A DNA stretch of 64,000 nucleotides. Origin: Marinobacter vinifirmus (lineage in GTDB: Bacteria > Pseudomonadota > Gammaproteobacteria > Pseudomonadales > Oleiphilaceae). Shown in pieces: positions 50,851 through 60,699 of this stretch; the stretch's first letter is position 1; the number at the start of each line of letters is the position of its first letter. The notes below the pieces were generated by a model. The model saw only the letters and a list, made by a program, of their open reading frames with translations. It did not search any database and was not told the DNA's origin. The position numbers and the translations under genes were made by a program. Location: assembly GCF_002258215.1 (NCBI RefSeq), contig NZ_NEFY01000005.1, positions 1 to 64,000 on the forward strand, read 5' to 3'.

Positions 50851-52823
50851 TTGTCTGTACCAGTGGGGATTTCTTCGACGCTCAGCAGCTTGAAGTTGAT
50901 CTGCCGGCGCTCGTCGTCCACCCCGGTAAAGCTCACGGTTACGCGCTGTTCCAGCTGGAAGATGCGGCCGTTCTTGTTGTGCACCAGGCGCAGGGTGACC
51001 GGGTCAAAGCTGAACTTGCCGTCCAGGTCCTTGCAGCTGACAAACCCTTCCAGGCCGTTGCAATCCAGCCGCACAAAGAAACCGGAGGGCATGGTGCGGC
51101 TGATGGTGCCTTCCATGGGGTCTTCCGGCAGGGTCTTGGCGTAGTCGGCCTTCAGCCAGGTTTCCAGGGTATTGGCGGCCTGGCGAGCGCGGAACTGGGT
51201 ATTCTGCAGGGCTTCCAGCTGCTGGCTGTTCAGGGCCTTGATGGGGCAATCCCAAAGCGCGGCCTTGATCAACCGGTGTACATAGAAATCCGAGAACTTG
51301 CGCAGCGGTGAGGTAAAGGTGGTGTAGGCGGCCAGCCCCATACCCTGGTGGGGCGCGGCTTCAAAACCCAGCTCTGCCCGGGCCAGCTGGCGGGACAGAA
51401 TGGATTTAACCGGTACTTCCGCTTCCAGTTGCTCGGTGTGTTTCATCAGGGCCTTGAAGCCTTCGGCGGTGCTGGCATCGTGCTCAGCCAGGTGCGGCGC
51501 GTAGCCTTCCAGCAGCTTGCGGATGTTGTCGGCCCGATCGTCCCGCAGGCCCGGGTGCTGGATAAACAGCCCTTGCCCCTGCTGGTTCAGGAAGTCAGCG
51601 GCGCAGCGGTTGGCCGCCACCATGCACTCTTCCACCAGCCGGTGTGCTTCGTTCTGGACCGCAGGCTCGATCAGCCGGATGCGCTTGTTCTCGTCCAGCC
51701 GCAGGCGGAATTCCGGCCGGTCGTTGCTCAGCAGTGCGTGTTCGGCGCGCCATTTACGCAGGGCGGTGGCGGCCTGGTGCAGCTGGTCCAGGCTGTTGGC
51801 CACCGCGTCCGGCAGGGCCTTGATATCGTCGTCTTCCCGGCCTTCAATCAGGTGCGAGACCAGCTCGTAGCTGAGCTTACCCTTGGAGCAGATCGTGGCC
51901 TGGTGAAAGCTGTAGTCACCCAGGCTGCCATCGTTGTTCACCTGTAGGTCGCACACCAGCGCCAGCCGGGGTACATCCGGCATCAGTGAGCACAGGCGGG
52001 TGCTGATGGTGTCTGGCAGCATGGGCAGCGGCTCGCCCGGGAAGTAGATTGCCGTGGCCCGGTTGAAGGCTTCTTCCTCGGCCGGGCTGCCCGGTTCAAT
52101 CATCGCCGTCGGGTCGGCAATGGCAATGGACAGGGTCCAGCCGGTGGCGTTGGGTGTGGCCATCAGGGCATCGTCCATGTCCTGGGTGCCCGGGCTGTCG
52201 ATGGTTACATAGGGCTGTGCGGTGCGGTCTTCGCGGCCATCGGTATGGGCGGAAACAGACTCTTCGCCCAGGGCATCGGCCTGCTTCTGCACTTCGTCCG
52301 GCCAGGCGTCGGCCAGGTCGAAGTTGGCCAGGGTGAAGGCCCGTTCGATGCCCGGCTCACCGGCCTTGCCGATAACCCGAAGTACCTTGGCCTGGCCCTT
52401 GCCGTCCTTGAACGGGTGGCGATGAATCTGGCAGTAGATGAAGTCGTCCGGCTGGGCGTTCATGCGCTCTTTCGGCGGAATGAAGATCCAGCGGTTGATG
52501 CCCGGGGTTTCCGGCGCCACAAAGTGGCCCTTGCCCTTGATCAGGTAACGGCCCACGAAGGTGGTCAGGTGCGATTCCAGAAGCTCGTCCACCACGCCCT
52601 GGGTTTTGCCCTTTTCCACTTCCTGTTCGGTAACGTTTACCCGGTCGCCGGGCAGCACCTTCTGCATTTCCTCGGGCGGCAGGAACACGTCCCGTCCTTC
52701 ATCCAGGGCCACAAAGCCGAAGCGCCCGTTGGTGGGCTTGACGGTACCCGGGAAGACCACCTTGTTCTGCTTGATATCGGTTTTCAGCTGGCGCAACTGA
52801 TTGAGAGCGTCGGCATTGAGCAT
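50838..52823 (-). CDS. rnb: Ribonuclease II-family exoribonuclease
   Basis: A 661-residue 3'-5' exoribonuclease with the RNase II layout: an N-terminal cold-shock domain (NGRFGFVALDEGRDVFLPPEEM), the RNB catalytic domain (IDSPGTQDMDDALMA, the DxxxxxDD metal site; LPDTISTRLCSL; TTFTSPLRKFSDFYVHR), and a C-terminal S1 domain. It degrades mRNA fragments. The length is like Escherichia coli RNase II (644) rather than RNase R (813), so rnb is the better name. Confidence 0.92.
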   Translation of the reverse strand: MLNADALNQLRQLKTDIKQNKVVFPGTVKPTNGRFGFVALDEGRDVFLPPEEMQKVLPGDRVNVTEQEVEKGKTQGVVDELLESHLTTFVGRYLIKGKGHFVAPETPGINRWIFIPPKERMNAQPDDFIYCQIHRHPFKDGKGQAKVLRVIGKAGEPGIERAFTLANFDLADAWPDEVQKQADALGEESVSAHTDGREDRTAQPYVTIDSPGTQDMDDALMATPNATGWTLSIAIADPTAMIEPGSPAEEEAFNRATAIYFPGEPLPMLPDTISTRLCSLMPDVPRLALVCDLQVNNDGSLGDYSFHQATICSKGKLSYELVSHLIEGREDDDIKALPDAVANSLDQLHQAATALRKWRAEHALLSNDRPEFRLRLDENKRIRLIEPAVQNEAHRLVEECMVAANRCAADFLNQQGQGLFIQHPGLRDDRADNIRKLLEGYAPHLAEHDASTAEGFKALMKHTEQLEAEVPVKSILSRQLARAELGFEAAPHQGMGLAAYTTFTSPLRKFSDFYVHRLIKAALWDCPIKALNSQQLEALQNTQFRARQAANTLETWLKADYAKTLPEDPMEGTISRTMPSGFFVRLDCNGLEGFVSCKDLDGKFSFDPVTLRLVHNKNGRIFQLEQRVTVSFTGVDDERRQINFKLLSVEEIPTGTDKEGG

Positions 52824-52894
52824 GGAGAAATAACCTGGCTAAAAATGTGTGATGCAGCGGAGTATAACGGTTCTGCCAGAGGGAGTCAGATCTG

Positions 52895-54646
52895 TCAGGC
52901 CGGATGAAAGGCTTCGCCCGTCGGCGAGAGGATGCAGACCCGGTTCCGGCCTTTTTTCTTGGCTTCGTACAGGGCCCGGTCGGCAGTGCGCAGCAGGGTA
53001 TCGAAATCTTCACCAGGCTGGCAGTAATAGCCGCCCACGCTGATGGTAACCGGTGTTCCGCTACGCTTGCTTTCCCGCTCGACACCGGCGCGAATACGGC
53101 AGGCAATCTGCTCCAGTGTGGTGGCATCGCACGGTGACAGCAGTACCACGAACTCGTCACCGCCCCAGCGCCCGGGGTGGTCATAAGGCCGAACAGCCGC
53201 TTTCAGCCAGAGTGCAACCCGACACAGGATCTGGTCACCGGCCTGGTGGCCCTGGCTGTCGTTGATGGCCTTGAAGTGATCAATGTCCAGCCATAGCAAG
53301 CCGAAGCCTTTTTGCTCCCTCTCAGCGCGTTGAATCTCCTCATTCATGGCTTCGTCGAGCCCCCGGCGGTTTTTCAGGCCGGTCAGGGCATCAACCCGGG
53401 CCAGGCGCTGCAGTTCCTCGGTGCGTTGCGCCACCTTCTGCTCAAGATCGCGGGTGGTATCCCGCAGGGAATGGGACATCTTCTCGAAATGGTCTACCAG
53501 GCGGCCAATCTCGTTGTCTGGCTTGGGCAGGTAGGGCAGGTCAAAGCGGCCGTCCCCTAACCGGTGCACGGCTTCCTCAAGGCTGACCACCGGCCGCAGG
53601 ATACGGGACTGGATGATCAGGTGGAACAGCACCAGTGTCACCAGAAGGCTGACCAGGAACACCGATATCAGCGGCCAGAGATAGCTTCGGGGAATCAGCG
53701 CATCCAGGTCGAGCAGGGTAATCTCGAACCAGCCGATGGCGGGCAAAAAGGCTACGCCGGCGAGGTGTTTGCGACCGTCCACCGTAACGAATCCGCTTTC
53801 TACCGCGCCGTATTCGCCATTGCGCTGTTTTAGAAGCTGCAGCATGCCGAGAATTTGCTGTTTGTCCTGGGGGTCTTCGAACAGCAGGTCTACGGTGTTC
53901 TTCTGGCCTTCCGGTTTGATGATGGTGGCAAAGTCGATGTAGTTGCGATCCCGGTAGAGCTGGATGGCACCGTTGTAGTCCACGAACAGGGTGGTGATGC
54001 CTTCCTGGCCGATATCGACTATGTCTTGCAGAAAGTCGTCCAGGTTCAGGCCGGTGCCGACCATGCCGACGATGTTGTTGTCTTCGTCACGCATGAGTGC
54101 GTCGATCCATAGCTTGGTAACGCCCAGCTCGGTGTCGGGATTGACGTTCAGGTGAAAATCCCGGCCTTCCTCGATCAGCTGGAAAAACCAGGTGTCATCG
54201 GGCTTGTCCGGATTCAGGGTATAACGATACTGGTTGCCGGCGTAGTCGTTGTCAGCGTTGTTGTAGTAGTAATGGCCGTTACCACGCAGCGCCACAAAGT
54301 AGCTGTTATCGCGGAAGTTGCTGCGGAAGCTCTCCATCTGACGGATGGCCTGGGCTTTCAGTTTCGGGTCTTCCGGTGACCGGGCCCACTGAATCAGGGC
54401 CGAGGAACTGGCCATCTGCCGGGCCAGCCCGATTTCCCGTTCCAGGGACTGCAGCAGCCGGGCGCTGTCGTAGCGCACCTGGATCTCGGCCACCTGCTGG
54501 CCCCAGCGCTCAATAATGTCTTCCGATAACGCCCGGTAGGCCAGCCAGGAAGCGGTACCTGCCGCGACGATCAACAGCGCAGCCAGCCCGAGAATGCGGG
54601 TTTTGAGGCTCAAAATGTTTCCTTGCCAGTATTGTTCTGAATCCAT
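52895..54646 (-). CDS. Membrane diguanylate cyclase with periplasmic sensor domain
   Basis: A 583-residue signalling protein: TM helix at about 17-37, a periplasmic Cache-like sensor (40-325), a second TM helix (330-352), a HAMP-like linker and coiled coil, and a C-terminal GGDEF domain. The motif is RWGGDEFVVLL, intact, so it should make c-di-GMP. An I-site RPYD stands five residues before it (product inhibition). Start uncertain: the ATG at 54646 has weak upstream sequence, and a TTG at 54613 follows AAGGA at good spacing. Confidence 0.92.
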   Translation of the reverse strand: MDSEQYWQGNILSLKTRILGLAALLIVAAGTASWLAYRALSEDIIERWGQQVAEIQVRYDSARLLQSLEREIGLARQMASSSALIQWARSPEDPKLKAQAIRQMESFRSNFRDNSYFVALRGNGHYYYNNADNDYAGNQYRYTLNPDKPDDTWFFQLIEEGRDFHLNVNPDTELGVTKLWIDALMRDEDNNIVGMVGTGLNLDDFLQDIVDIGQEGITTLFVDYNGAIQLYRDRNYIDFATIIKPEGQKNTVDLLFEDPQDKQQILGMLQLLKQRNGEYGAVESGFVTVDGRKHLAGVAFLPAIGWFEITLLDLDALIPRSYLWPLISVFLVSLLVTLVLFHLIIQSRILRPVVSLEEAVHRLGDGRFDLPYLPKPDNEIGRLVDHFEKMSHSLRDTTRDLEQKVAQRTEELQRLARVDALTGLKNRRGLDEAMNEEIQRAEREQKGFGLLWLDIDHFKAINDSQGHQAGDQILCRVALWLKAAVRPYDHPGRWGGDEFVVLLSPCDATTLEQIACRIRAGVERESKRSGTPVTISVGGYYCQPGEDFDTLLRTADRALYEAKKKGRNRVCILSPTGEAFHPA

Positions 54647-54697
54647 GTTCCATCATAGAACAGTGCGGGGCTGTCGTGTAGAAAAAATAGGCAGATT

Positions 54698-54726
54698 TCG
54701 GGCGCAGGTGTGCAACCTGCGCCCGA
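54698..54726. terminator. 12-bp stem hairpin after the copper operon
   Basis: TCGGGCGCAGGT (54698-54709) pairs perfectly with ACCTGCGCCCGA (54715-54726). An outer pairing GGGGCTGT/ACAGCCCC surrounds it. No T-run follows directly on either strand, so the terminator role is tentative. It lies between the end of the DUF411 gene and the start of the diguanylate cyclase gene. Confidence 0.55.
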
Positions 54727-54748
54727 CACAGCCCCGAAGGGCGAACCA

Positions 54749-55198
54749 TCAGTTGTGTTGATTAAAGATCCGGGTCTGGCCCTGTTCATTGAACAGAATC
54801 ACCTTGTAGTGATCTTTCCGGTCGCCCATTTCCATACCCGGAGAGCCTGCCGGCATGCCGGGCACGCTCAGGCCGGTAGCTTTGGGTGCCTCGGCAAGCA
54901 GGCGCTTGATATCGTCTGCCGGTACATGGCCTTCAATCACATAGCCGTCCACAAAGGCGGTGTGGCAACTGCCCAGGCCCGGAATCAGCCCGGCTTCGGC
55001 CTTGATCTTGCCCATGTCGTTACTGTTGGTGGCGGTTACCTCGAAGCCGTTCTCTTCCAGATGGTCGATCCAGTCGCCGCAGCAGCCACAGGTGGGCGAT
55101 TTGTATACATGGATGCTCTGGGCGGCACCGCCAGCCAGGGCGGTTGTGGAAAAACCCATTGCAGCAATCAGGCCAAGGGCCAGGGTGTGTTTTTTCAT
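54749..55198 (-). CDS. DUF411 metal-binding periplasmic protein
   Basis: A 149-residue exported protein (signal peptide LALGLIAAMGFSTTALA). The DUF411 motif YKSPTCGCCGDWIDHL carries the metal-binding CGCC cysteines, with a further Cys and His in GLGSCHTAFVDGYVIEGHVP and methionine/glycine-rich PGMPAGSPGMEMGD. Members occur near copper resistance genes and bind copper. It is the last gene of the cueR-copA run, ten bases after the small membrane protein gene, so a periplasmic copper-binding role is likely. Confidence 0.9.
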   Translation of the reverse strand: MKKHTLALGLIAAMGFSTTALAGGAAQSIHVYKSPTCGCCGDWIDHLEENGFEVTATNSNDMGKIKAEAGLIPGLGSCHTAFVDGYVIEGHVPADDIKRLLAEAPKATGLSVPGMPAGSPGMEMGDRKDHYKVILFNEQGQTRIFNQHN

Positions 55199-55208
55199 GG
55201 CGGTTACC

Positions 55209-55325
55209 TCAGTGTTGGTGTTCTTCGTTATTGCCAGATTTTCTGCCAGAGCCGGGCAGCCAGAACCACCAGACAATGGCGGCCATCAGGGCGACTCCTG
55301 TGGCATTGACCAGAAACGCTGCCAT
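55209..55325 (-). CDS. 38-residue membrane protein in the copper operon
   Basis: [27 protein letters not shown] then a charged His-rich tail ending NNEEHQH. One membrane helix (residues about 4-23). Its ATG overlaps the copA stop (TGATG), so it is translationally coupled to the copper ATPase, and the DUF411 gene follows ten bases later. It could be a regulatory or metal-handoff subunit of the pump; this is inference from position and the His-rich tail. I do not recognise a named family. Confidence 0.7.
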   Translation of the reverse strand: MAAFLVNATGVALMAAIVWWFWLPGSGRKSGNNEEHQH

Positions 55326-57937
55326 CAGTTCTGCTCCCTTTTTTCAGACGAGTGTGCCGGTTTGTGGCTGGTCTTGAACAACCGCAGCCGGTTGGCGTTG
55401 GTCACCACGGTGACCGACGACAGTGACATGGCGGCGCCGGCCAGGATCGGACTCATCAGGATGCCCCAGACAGGGTAGAGCAGGCCCGCAGCCACCGGAA
55501 TACCCAAGGAGTTATAGATGAAGGCGCCGAACAGGTTCTGGTGAATGTTCTTCACCGTCGCCCGGGAGATCTCGATAGCGTCCGGTACCCCGTGCAGGGA
55601 GCCGCGCATCAGGGTGATCGATGCGCTTTCAATGGCCACATCGGTACCGGTGCCGATGGCAAAGCCGACATCGGCCGCCGCCAGTGCCGGGGCATCGTTG
55701 ATGCCATCGCCGACCATGGCCACGGTGTAGCCTTTGCCCCGCATTTCGCTCACCACCTCGGCCTTGTCCTCGGGCAGCACCTCGGCCCGGTAGTCATCGA
55801 TGCCAGCCTTGGCCGCAATGGCTTTGGCGGTGGCGTCGACATCACCGGTGACCATCATCACCTTGATGCCGGCGTCGTGTAGTCGCCGGATAGCGGCTTC
55901 GGAATCCGGTTTGATGGCATCGGCCACGCCGATAACACCCAGCACTTGTTGCCCTGATGCGAGGAACAGCGGTGTGCCGGCTTCCCGGGTAATGGCTTGG
56001 GCGGCTTCATTCAGGGCGTCTACAGACAGCCCTTCGGCTTCCAGCCAGCGCCGGTTACCCAGACGCACTGTTTCGCCGTTAAATTCACCTTGAACACCTT
56101 TACCGTTCAACGCTTCAAAGCCGTTGACGGCTTCCACGGAGACCTCATCTTCTTTGGCACGCGCCAGAATCGCCTCCGCTAAAGGGTGCTCGGAATGCTG
56201 CTCCAGCCCGGCGGCCAGCGCCAGCAACCGGTTTTCATCGCCATCGACGGCATGCACCCGGGTGACCGCCGGATGGCCTTCGGTGATGGTGCCGGTCTTG
56301 TCCAGAATCACCAGGTCAATCTTGCCGGCGGTCTGCAGGGCATCGCCCTGGCGAATCAGGGCACCGTACTCTGCTGCCTTGCCGACACCGACCATCACCG
56401 ACATGGGCGTGGCCAGGCCTAACGCACAGGGGCAGGCAATGATCAGTACTGTGGTGGCGGCCACCATCATGTGCACTACCGCCGGCTCCGGCCCGACGTT
56501 GTACCAGACCAGCGCCGACACTACGGCAATCAGCATCACCGAGGGCACGAACACGGAAGAAATCTTGTCCGCCAGCCGCCCGATGGCAGGCTTGGAGCCC
56601 TGGGCCTTCTTCACCAGCTTGATGATCTGCGCCAGCGCGGTCTCGCTGCCTACCCGGGTGGCTTCATAGATAATGGAGCCGTGGGTGTTCAGGGTACCGG
56701 CGGAGACCTCATCGCCTTCGCCCTTGCTCACCGGCATGGGCTCACCGGTCAGCATGCTTTCATCGATACGGGTGGAGCCCTCGGCAATCACCCCGTCTAC
56801 CGGTAGCTTCTCGCCCGGGCGTACCCGGATGCGATCGCCTTTCTGCACGTCTTCCACCGGAATGTCCTGCTCCTGGCCATCGCGGATCACCCGGGCCGTC
56901 TTTGCCTGCAAATCCAGCAGCCGGCGCACCGCCTCCGAGGTCTTGCCCTTGGCCCGCAGCTCCAGCGCCTGGCCCAGGTTGATCAGGCCGATAATCATCG
57001 CCGAGGCCTCAAAATACACATGCCGCGCCATCTCCGGCAGCGCCTCCGGCACACTGGCCACCACCATCGAATACAGCCAGGCGGTACCGGTACCCAGGGC
57101 AATCAGCGTGTCCATATTGGCGTTATGGTGTTTGAACGCCTTCCAGGCCCCGGTATAGAAATGCCCGCCAGTGGCAACCATCACCCCCAGGGTGAGAATA
57201 CCCAGATTGATCCAGGTAAGCTGATTGGCCTCGGTCACCATCATCGACCCGAAGCCCATGCCCCAGATCATCAGCCCAAGGCCCAGCCCCAGACTGATGG
57301 CCATCTTCACCAGCAGCACCTTGTACTGCTTCTTGTCCTCTTCCTGCTTGCGATCGTCTGCCGCATCCGGGTCTTCAATCACCCGCGCGCCGTAACCGGC
57401 GCTCTCCACCGCATTAACCAGCGCCTGCGGGTCGGCATCTCCGCTGGCGGTGGCGGTGTTATCCGCCAGGTTCATATGGGCATGGGTTACCCCGGGCACC
57501 GACATCAGGGCTTTCTCGATAGAATTCACACAAGACGCACAGGTCGCCCCGGTCACCGCCAACACCACCGCATCGCCATCGGCCGGCACCTCAGTTGCGC
57601 TCGCAGCCTCTGCTGCCGGCTCATCCGGCTTGTGGGTTTCTTCCTGCGCCTTGCTGCTACAGCAGGACGTGGTTTTCTTCGACGCACAACAGCTGCCGGA
57701 CTCCGCCCCCGGCTCGGCAATGGCCTCTGCCGGATACCCCGTCTCCGTCACAATCCGCGCCGCCTCGGCCACATCCACGCCCTCAGGCAGGGCCACCGTC
57801 TGTGCCTCGAGATTCACCTCAACCAGCTCGGTACTACCGGCCAGCGGCTCCAGGGCATTGCGAATCTTCTTCGCACACCCCTGACAAGACGCCCCGGAAA
57901 TCGACAGTGCTGTTCTCAGAACCGGTGCTTCACCCAT
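55325..57937 (-). CDS. copA: Copper-exporting P1B-type ATPase CopA
   Basis: An 870-residue pump. Two N-terminal metal-binding domains carry SCQGC (Cys18, Cys21) and TCASC. Between them is an unusual Cys-rich linker with [17 protein letters not shown]. Then come the transmembrane domain with CPC in IIACPCALG (metal site), the phosphorylation motif DKTGTIT, the SEHP motif, MVTGD and [10 protein letters not shown] hinge motifs. It exports Cu(I) from the cytoplasm. The ATG at 57937 overlaps the regulator stop, and the small membrane gene overlaps its own stop, so the set is one operon. Confidence 0.96.
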   Translation of the reverse strand: MGEAPVLRTALSISGASCQGCAKKIRNALEPLAGSTELVEVNLEAQTVALPEGVDVAEAARIVTETGYPAEAIAEPGAESGSCCASKKTTSCCSSKAQEETHKPDEPAAEAASATEVPADGDAVVLAVTGATCASCVNSIEKALMSVPGVTHAHMNLADNTATASGDADPQALVNAVESAGYGARVIEDPDAADDRKQEEDKKQYKVLLVKMAISLGLGLGLMIWGMGFGSMMVTEANQLTWINLGILTLGVMVATGGHFYTGAWKAFKHHNANMDTLIALGTGTAWLYSMVVASVPEALPEMARHVYFEASAMIIGLINLGQALELRAKGKTSEAVRRLLDLQAKTARVIRDGQEQDIPVEDVQKGDRIRVRPGEKLPVDGVIAEGSTRIDESMLTGEPMPVSKGEGDEVSAGTLNTHGSIIYEATRVGSETALAQIIKLVKKAQGSKPAIGRLADKISSVFVPSVMLIAVVSALVWYNVGPEPAVVHMMVAATTVLIIACPCALGLATPMSVMVGVGKAAEYGALIRQGDALQTAGKIDLVILDKTGTITEGHPAVTRVHAVDGDENRLLALAAGLEQHSEHPLAEAILARAKEDEVSVEAVNGFEALNGKGVQGEFNGETVRLGNRRWLEAEGLSVDALNEAAQAITREAGTPLFLASGQQVLGVIGVADAIKPDSEAAIRRLHDAGIKVMMVTGDVDATAKAIAAKAGIDDYRAEVLPEDKAEVVSEMRGKGYTVAMVGDGINDAPALAAADVGFAIGTGTDVAIESASITLMRGSLHGVPDAIEISRATVKNIHQNLFGAFIYNSLGIPVAAGLLYPVWGILMSPILAGAAMSLSSVTVVTNANRLRLFKTSHKPAHSSEKREQN

Positions 57938-58374
57938 CACTCACTACTCCCACAGCAAGACCCGGCAGAAGGATCATCCCAATGCTCGATCAACCGACAA
58001 ATCGTATGCCCATCCGGCGTCCCATCCGGCATCTCCTGCCAGGCCGACAACGCCGACACCATCCGCTTGCGCAACAACTGCAACTCCGCAATCTCCCGCT
58101 CAACCTCCGCCAGCCGCTGCGTAAACACATCCCGCACCATCGGGCAGGGAGAATGATGGTCATCCGCCTGCTCCAGAATCTGCCGGATCTCCGGCAACGA
58201 AAAACCCAGCTGCCGCGCCTTCCGGGCAAACCGCAACCGCCGCAGATCCTCGGCATCATAAAGCTGATAGTTGTTATCCGGATTCCGCACCGGACGCAGC
58301 AGACCTTCCCGGGTGTAGAACCGGACGGTATCCGGGTTAACCCCGGCGGCGGTGGCGATTTCTTTGACTTTCAT
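57937..58374 (-). CDS. cueR: MerR-family metal-responsive regulator (CueR/PbrR-like)
   Basis: A 145-residue regulator: [26 protein letters not shown] is the MerR HTH, then the DDHHSPCP start of the dimer helix (Cys near 77). The metal loop reads [18 protein letters not shown], keeping only the second cysteine of the usual pair, with extra cysteines in the C-terminal GSCCGSSE. The metal ligands therefore differ from textbook CueR, and copper specificity is inferred from the copA neighbour. The ATG at 58374 is the family start. It probably activates its own operon from the promoter at 58488. Confidence 0.88.
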   Translation of the reverse strand: MKVKEIATAAGVNPDTVRFYTREGLLRPVRNPDNNYQLYDAEDLRRLRFARKARQLGFSLPEIRQILEQADDHHSPCPMVRDVFTQRLAEVEREIAELQLLRKRMVSALSAWQEMPDGTPDGHTICRLIEHWDDPSAGSCCGSSE

Positions 58375-58487
58375 AAGCAACGTCCAGCGTTCAGGAAGCA
58401 GGGTTTTGAATCCACGAATCAAGTCAGCGGAGTGCTGGTGCGGGGCTACCCCCGTGCCAGCGCGGCAAACTCACTACGTTGAAGGAT

Positions 58488-58519
58488 AGACTAAAACCTG
58501 TGACCAACTCACAGGTCAA
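58488..58519 (-). promoter_or_regulatory. MerR-type promoter/operator for the cueR-copA operon
   Basis: On the minus strand, TTGACC (58519-58514) and TAGTCT (58493-58488) are separated by 20 bases, the overlong spacer typical of MerR-activated promoters. The spacer contains the perfect dyad ACCTGTGA/TCACAGGT (58496-58516). It is about 110 bases upstream of the regulator start. Confidence 0.78.
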
Positions 58520-58537
58520 AGGTTTCAGAAAAGGAAA

Positions 58538-58858
58538 TCAGGAAGAGGAATTTTTAGAGCGAAGAAACACACCACAAGACTTGCACTGATCAGGCGCCAT
58601 CAGCTTCGCCTGCCAACCGATCTTCTCGCCACAGGCCGGACACCGAAGCCGAAGCTGAAGCACAACAATCGGCGCCACCAGCAACGCCAGCAACACCCCC
58701 AGTGAACCCCAGTCATCGCCGGAAGAAATCCCCAGCTGACTGCTGAACACCAACACCACAATCAACGCCACAAACGCGAAGACAAAATAATTGCGATTCC
58801 ACCGCTCCCAGCGGCGAAGCTTCGCATCCTGCTCCGGAGTCAGATACCTGGCAGACAT
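58538..58858 (-). CDS. Small membrane protein with a C-terminal zinc ribbon
   Basis: A 106-residue protein: a charged N-terminus, two hydrophobic helices (about residues 25-45 and 52-72) and a zinc-ribbon motif CPACGEKIGW then CKSCGVF. I do not recognise a named family. Such proteins often are of unknown role. The ATG at 58858 follows a TGTTATG context with GGGTGG upstream. It lies between the copper operon promoter and the GGDEF-EAL gene. Confidence 0.7.
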   Translation of the reverse strand: MSARYLTPEQDAKLRRWERWNRNYFVFAFVALIVVLVFSSQLGISSGDDWGSLGVLLALLVAPIVVLQLRLRCPACGEKIGWQAKLMAPDQCKSCGVFLRSKNSSS

Positions 58859-58909
58859 AACAACCACCCGAAAAGAATTTACCGGAAGTTTGCAGCCAGC
58901 GGCAGGCAA

Positions 58910-60532
58910 TTACAATCGGGAAATGGCCGGCTCACGGGCGAATGGTGCTTCCACCATGATGGAACTCTCCAGCTCCTCCGGCGGCACCGGATGATTGATC
59001 AGGAAACCCTGGGCCAAGTTGCAGTGGTGCCGGCGCAGGAAATTCAGCTGGTCCCGGGTCTCCACACCCTCGGCCACCACCCGGATGCCCAGGTTGTGGG
59101 CCAGGTTGATCACCGCCCGGGTAATCACCGCATCATCGTGGCGGCTGGTCACCTCGGTGATAAACGACCGGTCAATCTTCAGCATATCCACCGGGAAATC
59201 CCGCAGGTAGCCCAGCGACGAATAGCCCACCCCGAAATCATCAATGGCCAGGTGCACACCCAGCTGGTGCAACTGGCGTAGCTGATTGAGGTTGTGCTCG
59301 ATATTCTGGATGAAAATCTCCTCGGTCAGCTCCACCTCCAGCATGGCCGGGTCCACCTGCTCGGCCAGCAGGGTGTCCCGGATATGGGCCACCAGGGACT
59401 CATCGTCCAGCTCCCGGCCCGACAGGTTGACGGCAATCCGGAGGTTTTCGCAGGGCGTGCCTTTCCAGCGCGCCAGCTGGCGGCAGGCGGCCAGGACCAC
59501 CCAGCGGCCGATCTCGGTAATGCGGCCGCTTTCCTCCGCCAGGGGAATGAACTCACAGGGTGCCAGCAAGCCCCGGCGCGGGTGCTGCCAGCGAATCAGT
59601 GCCTCGACGCTGGTCACCTCGTTGGAGTCCAGGTCGAGCTGGGGCTGGTAGTACAGAACGAATTCGTCATTGGCCAGGGCCTGGCTCAGATCCTTGTCCA
59701 GTTCCAGCCGCATCACCTCCCGGTCCTGCATGCCTTCCATATAGAACTGATAGGTGTTGCGGCCCTGCTCCTTGGCCCGGTACAGGGCAATGTCGGCGTT
59801 GCGCAGCAGGGTGTCGGCATCCAGGCCGCTCTGGGGATACAAGGCCACGCCCATGGTGGCGGTAATGCAGTGGCGCTCGCCCTGAACCTCGAACGGCTCC
59901 TGGAAGCACTGGCTGATTTGCCCCAGCAGATGAATGACATCATCGATATCGTCGACCTGTTGCTGGCACACCATGAACTCGTCACCGCCGGAATAAGCCA
60001 CCAGTACCAACTCGTCGCTGAGGCGGTTCAGCCGTTCCGACACGCTAATCAGCAGTTCGTCGCCAAACTGGTGGCCGAGGGTATCGTTGAGCATCTGGAA
60101 GCGGTCAAGGTCGAGCAGGATCAGCGCTGCCTGGCGCATCTGCCGGTCGGCAATGCCGAGGGTATGGGCCAGGTCTTCCATAAAGAAGCGGCGGTTGGCC
60201 AGGCCGGTGAGGGTGTCGGTGGATTCCAGCCGTTCCAGGTCTTTCTGCACGGCTTTGCGCTGGTCGATCTCCCGCTCCAGCTCTTTACGGGTTTTCAGCA
60301 GGGCCTGGTTGCGCCGGAGGATGGCCTGGACCAGCACCGTGGTCAGGCTGGTGAGCAGCCCGAGCAGGAACAGGCTGGCGAAGATAATCCGGACGTGACG
60401 GCTGTCTTCCTCGATCAGCCCGCTGCGCAGCCAGAAGCCGACGGCCAGGAATACCATCAGAATTAGCACAGGGAACGCCGGGCTCATCAGAGCACGCACG
60501 ATCGGTTTCAAGGCTGTGTCATTGCCCGGCAT
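58910..60532 (-). CDS. Membrane GGDEF-EAL dual-domain c-di-GMP protein
   Basis: A 540-residue protein with two N-terminal TM helices (about 15-35 and 48-68), a short coiled coil, a GGDEF domain and an EAL domain. The GGDEF motif is AYSGGDEFMV, intact; no RxxD stands at five residues before. EAL catalytic residues are in place: EALIRWQHP, NLSGREL, ELTEEI, IDDFGVGYSS, KIDRSF and EGVET, so phosphodiesterase activity is expected, and cyclase activity is possible. The ATG at 60532 has GAGAAG close upstream. Confidence 0.93.
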   Translation of the reverse strand: MPGNDTALKPIVRALMSPAFPVLILMVFLAVGFWLRSGLIEEDSRHVRIIFASLFLLGLLTSLTTVLVQAILRRNQALLKTRKELEREIDQRKAVQKDLERLESTDTLTGLANRRFFMEDLAHTLGIADRQMRQAALILLDLDRFQMLNDTLGHQFGDELLISVSERLNRLSDELVLVAYSGGDEFMVCQQQVDDIDDVIHLLGQISQCFQEPFEVQGERHCITATMGVALYPQSGLDADTLLRNADIALYRAKEQGRNTYQFYMEGMQDREVMRLELDKDLSQALANDEFVLYYQPQLDLDSNEVTSVEALIRWQHPRRGLLAPCEFIPLAEESGRITEIGRWVVLAACRQLARWKGTPCENLRIAVNLSGRELDDESLVAHIRDTLLAEQVDPAMLEVELTEEIFIQNIEHNLNQLRQLHQLGVHLAIDDFGVGYSSLGYLRDFPVDMLKIDRSFITEVTSRHDDAVITRAVINLAHNLGIRVVAEGVETRDQLNFLRRHHCNLAQGFLINHPVPPEELESSIMVEAPFAREPAISRL

Positions 60533-60699
60533 ACTTCTCAACCACATGGCTCGGCCAATCTTATGATTATTATGGGACCACGGATCACCCCCCGAAGGGG
60601 GTGCGGATACAATCGCTGCAGGCTAGGTTATGACAGGCTGGGCAAACGGGTAACAGTTGTTCGCCCAAACTGTGACAGGCCTCTTGGTTCGAGCGGGAA

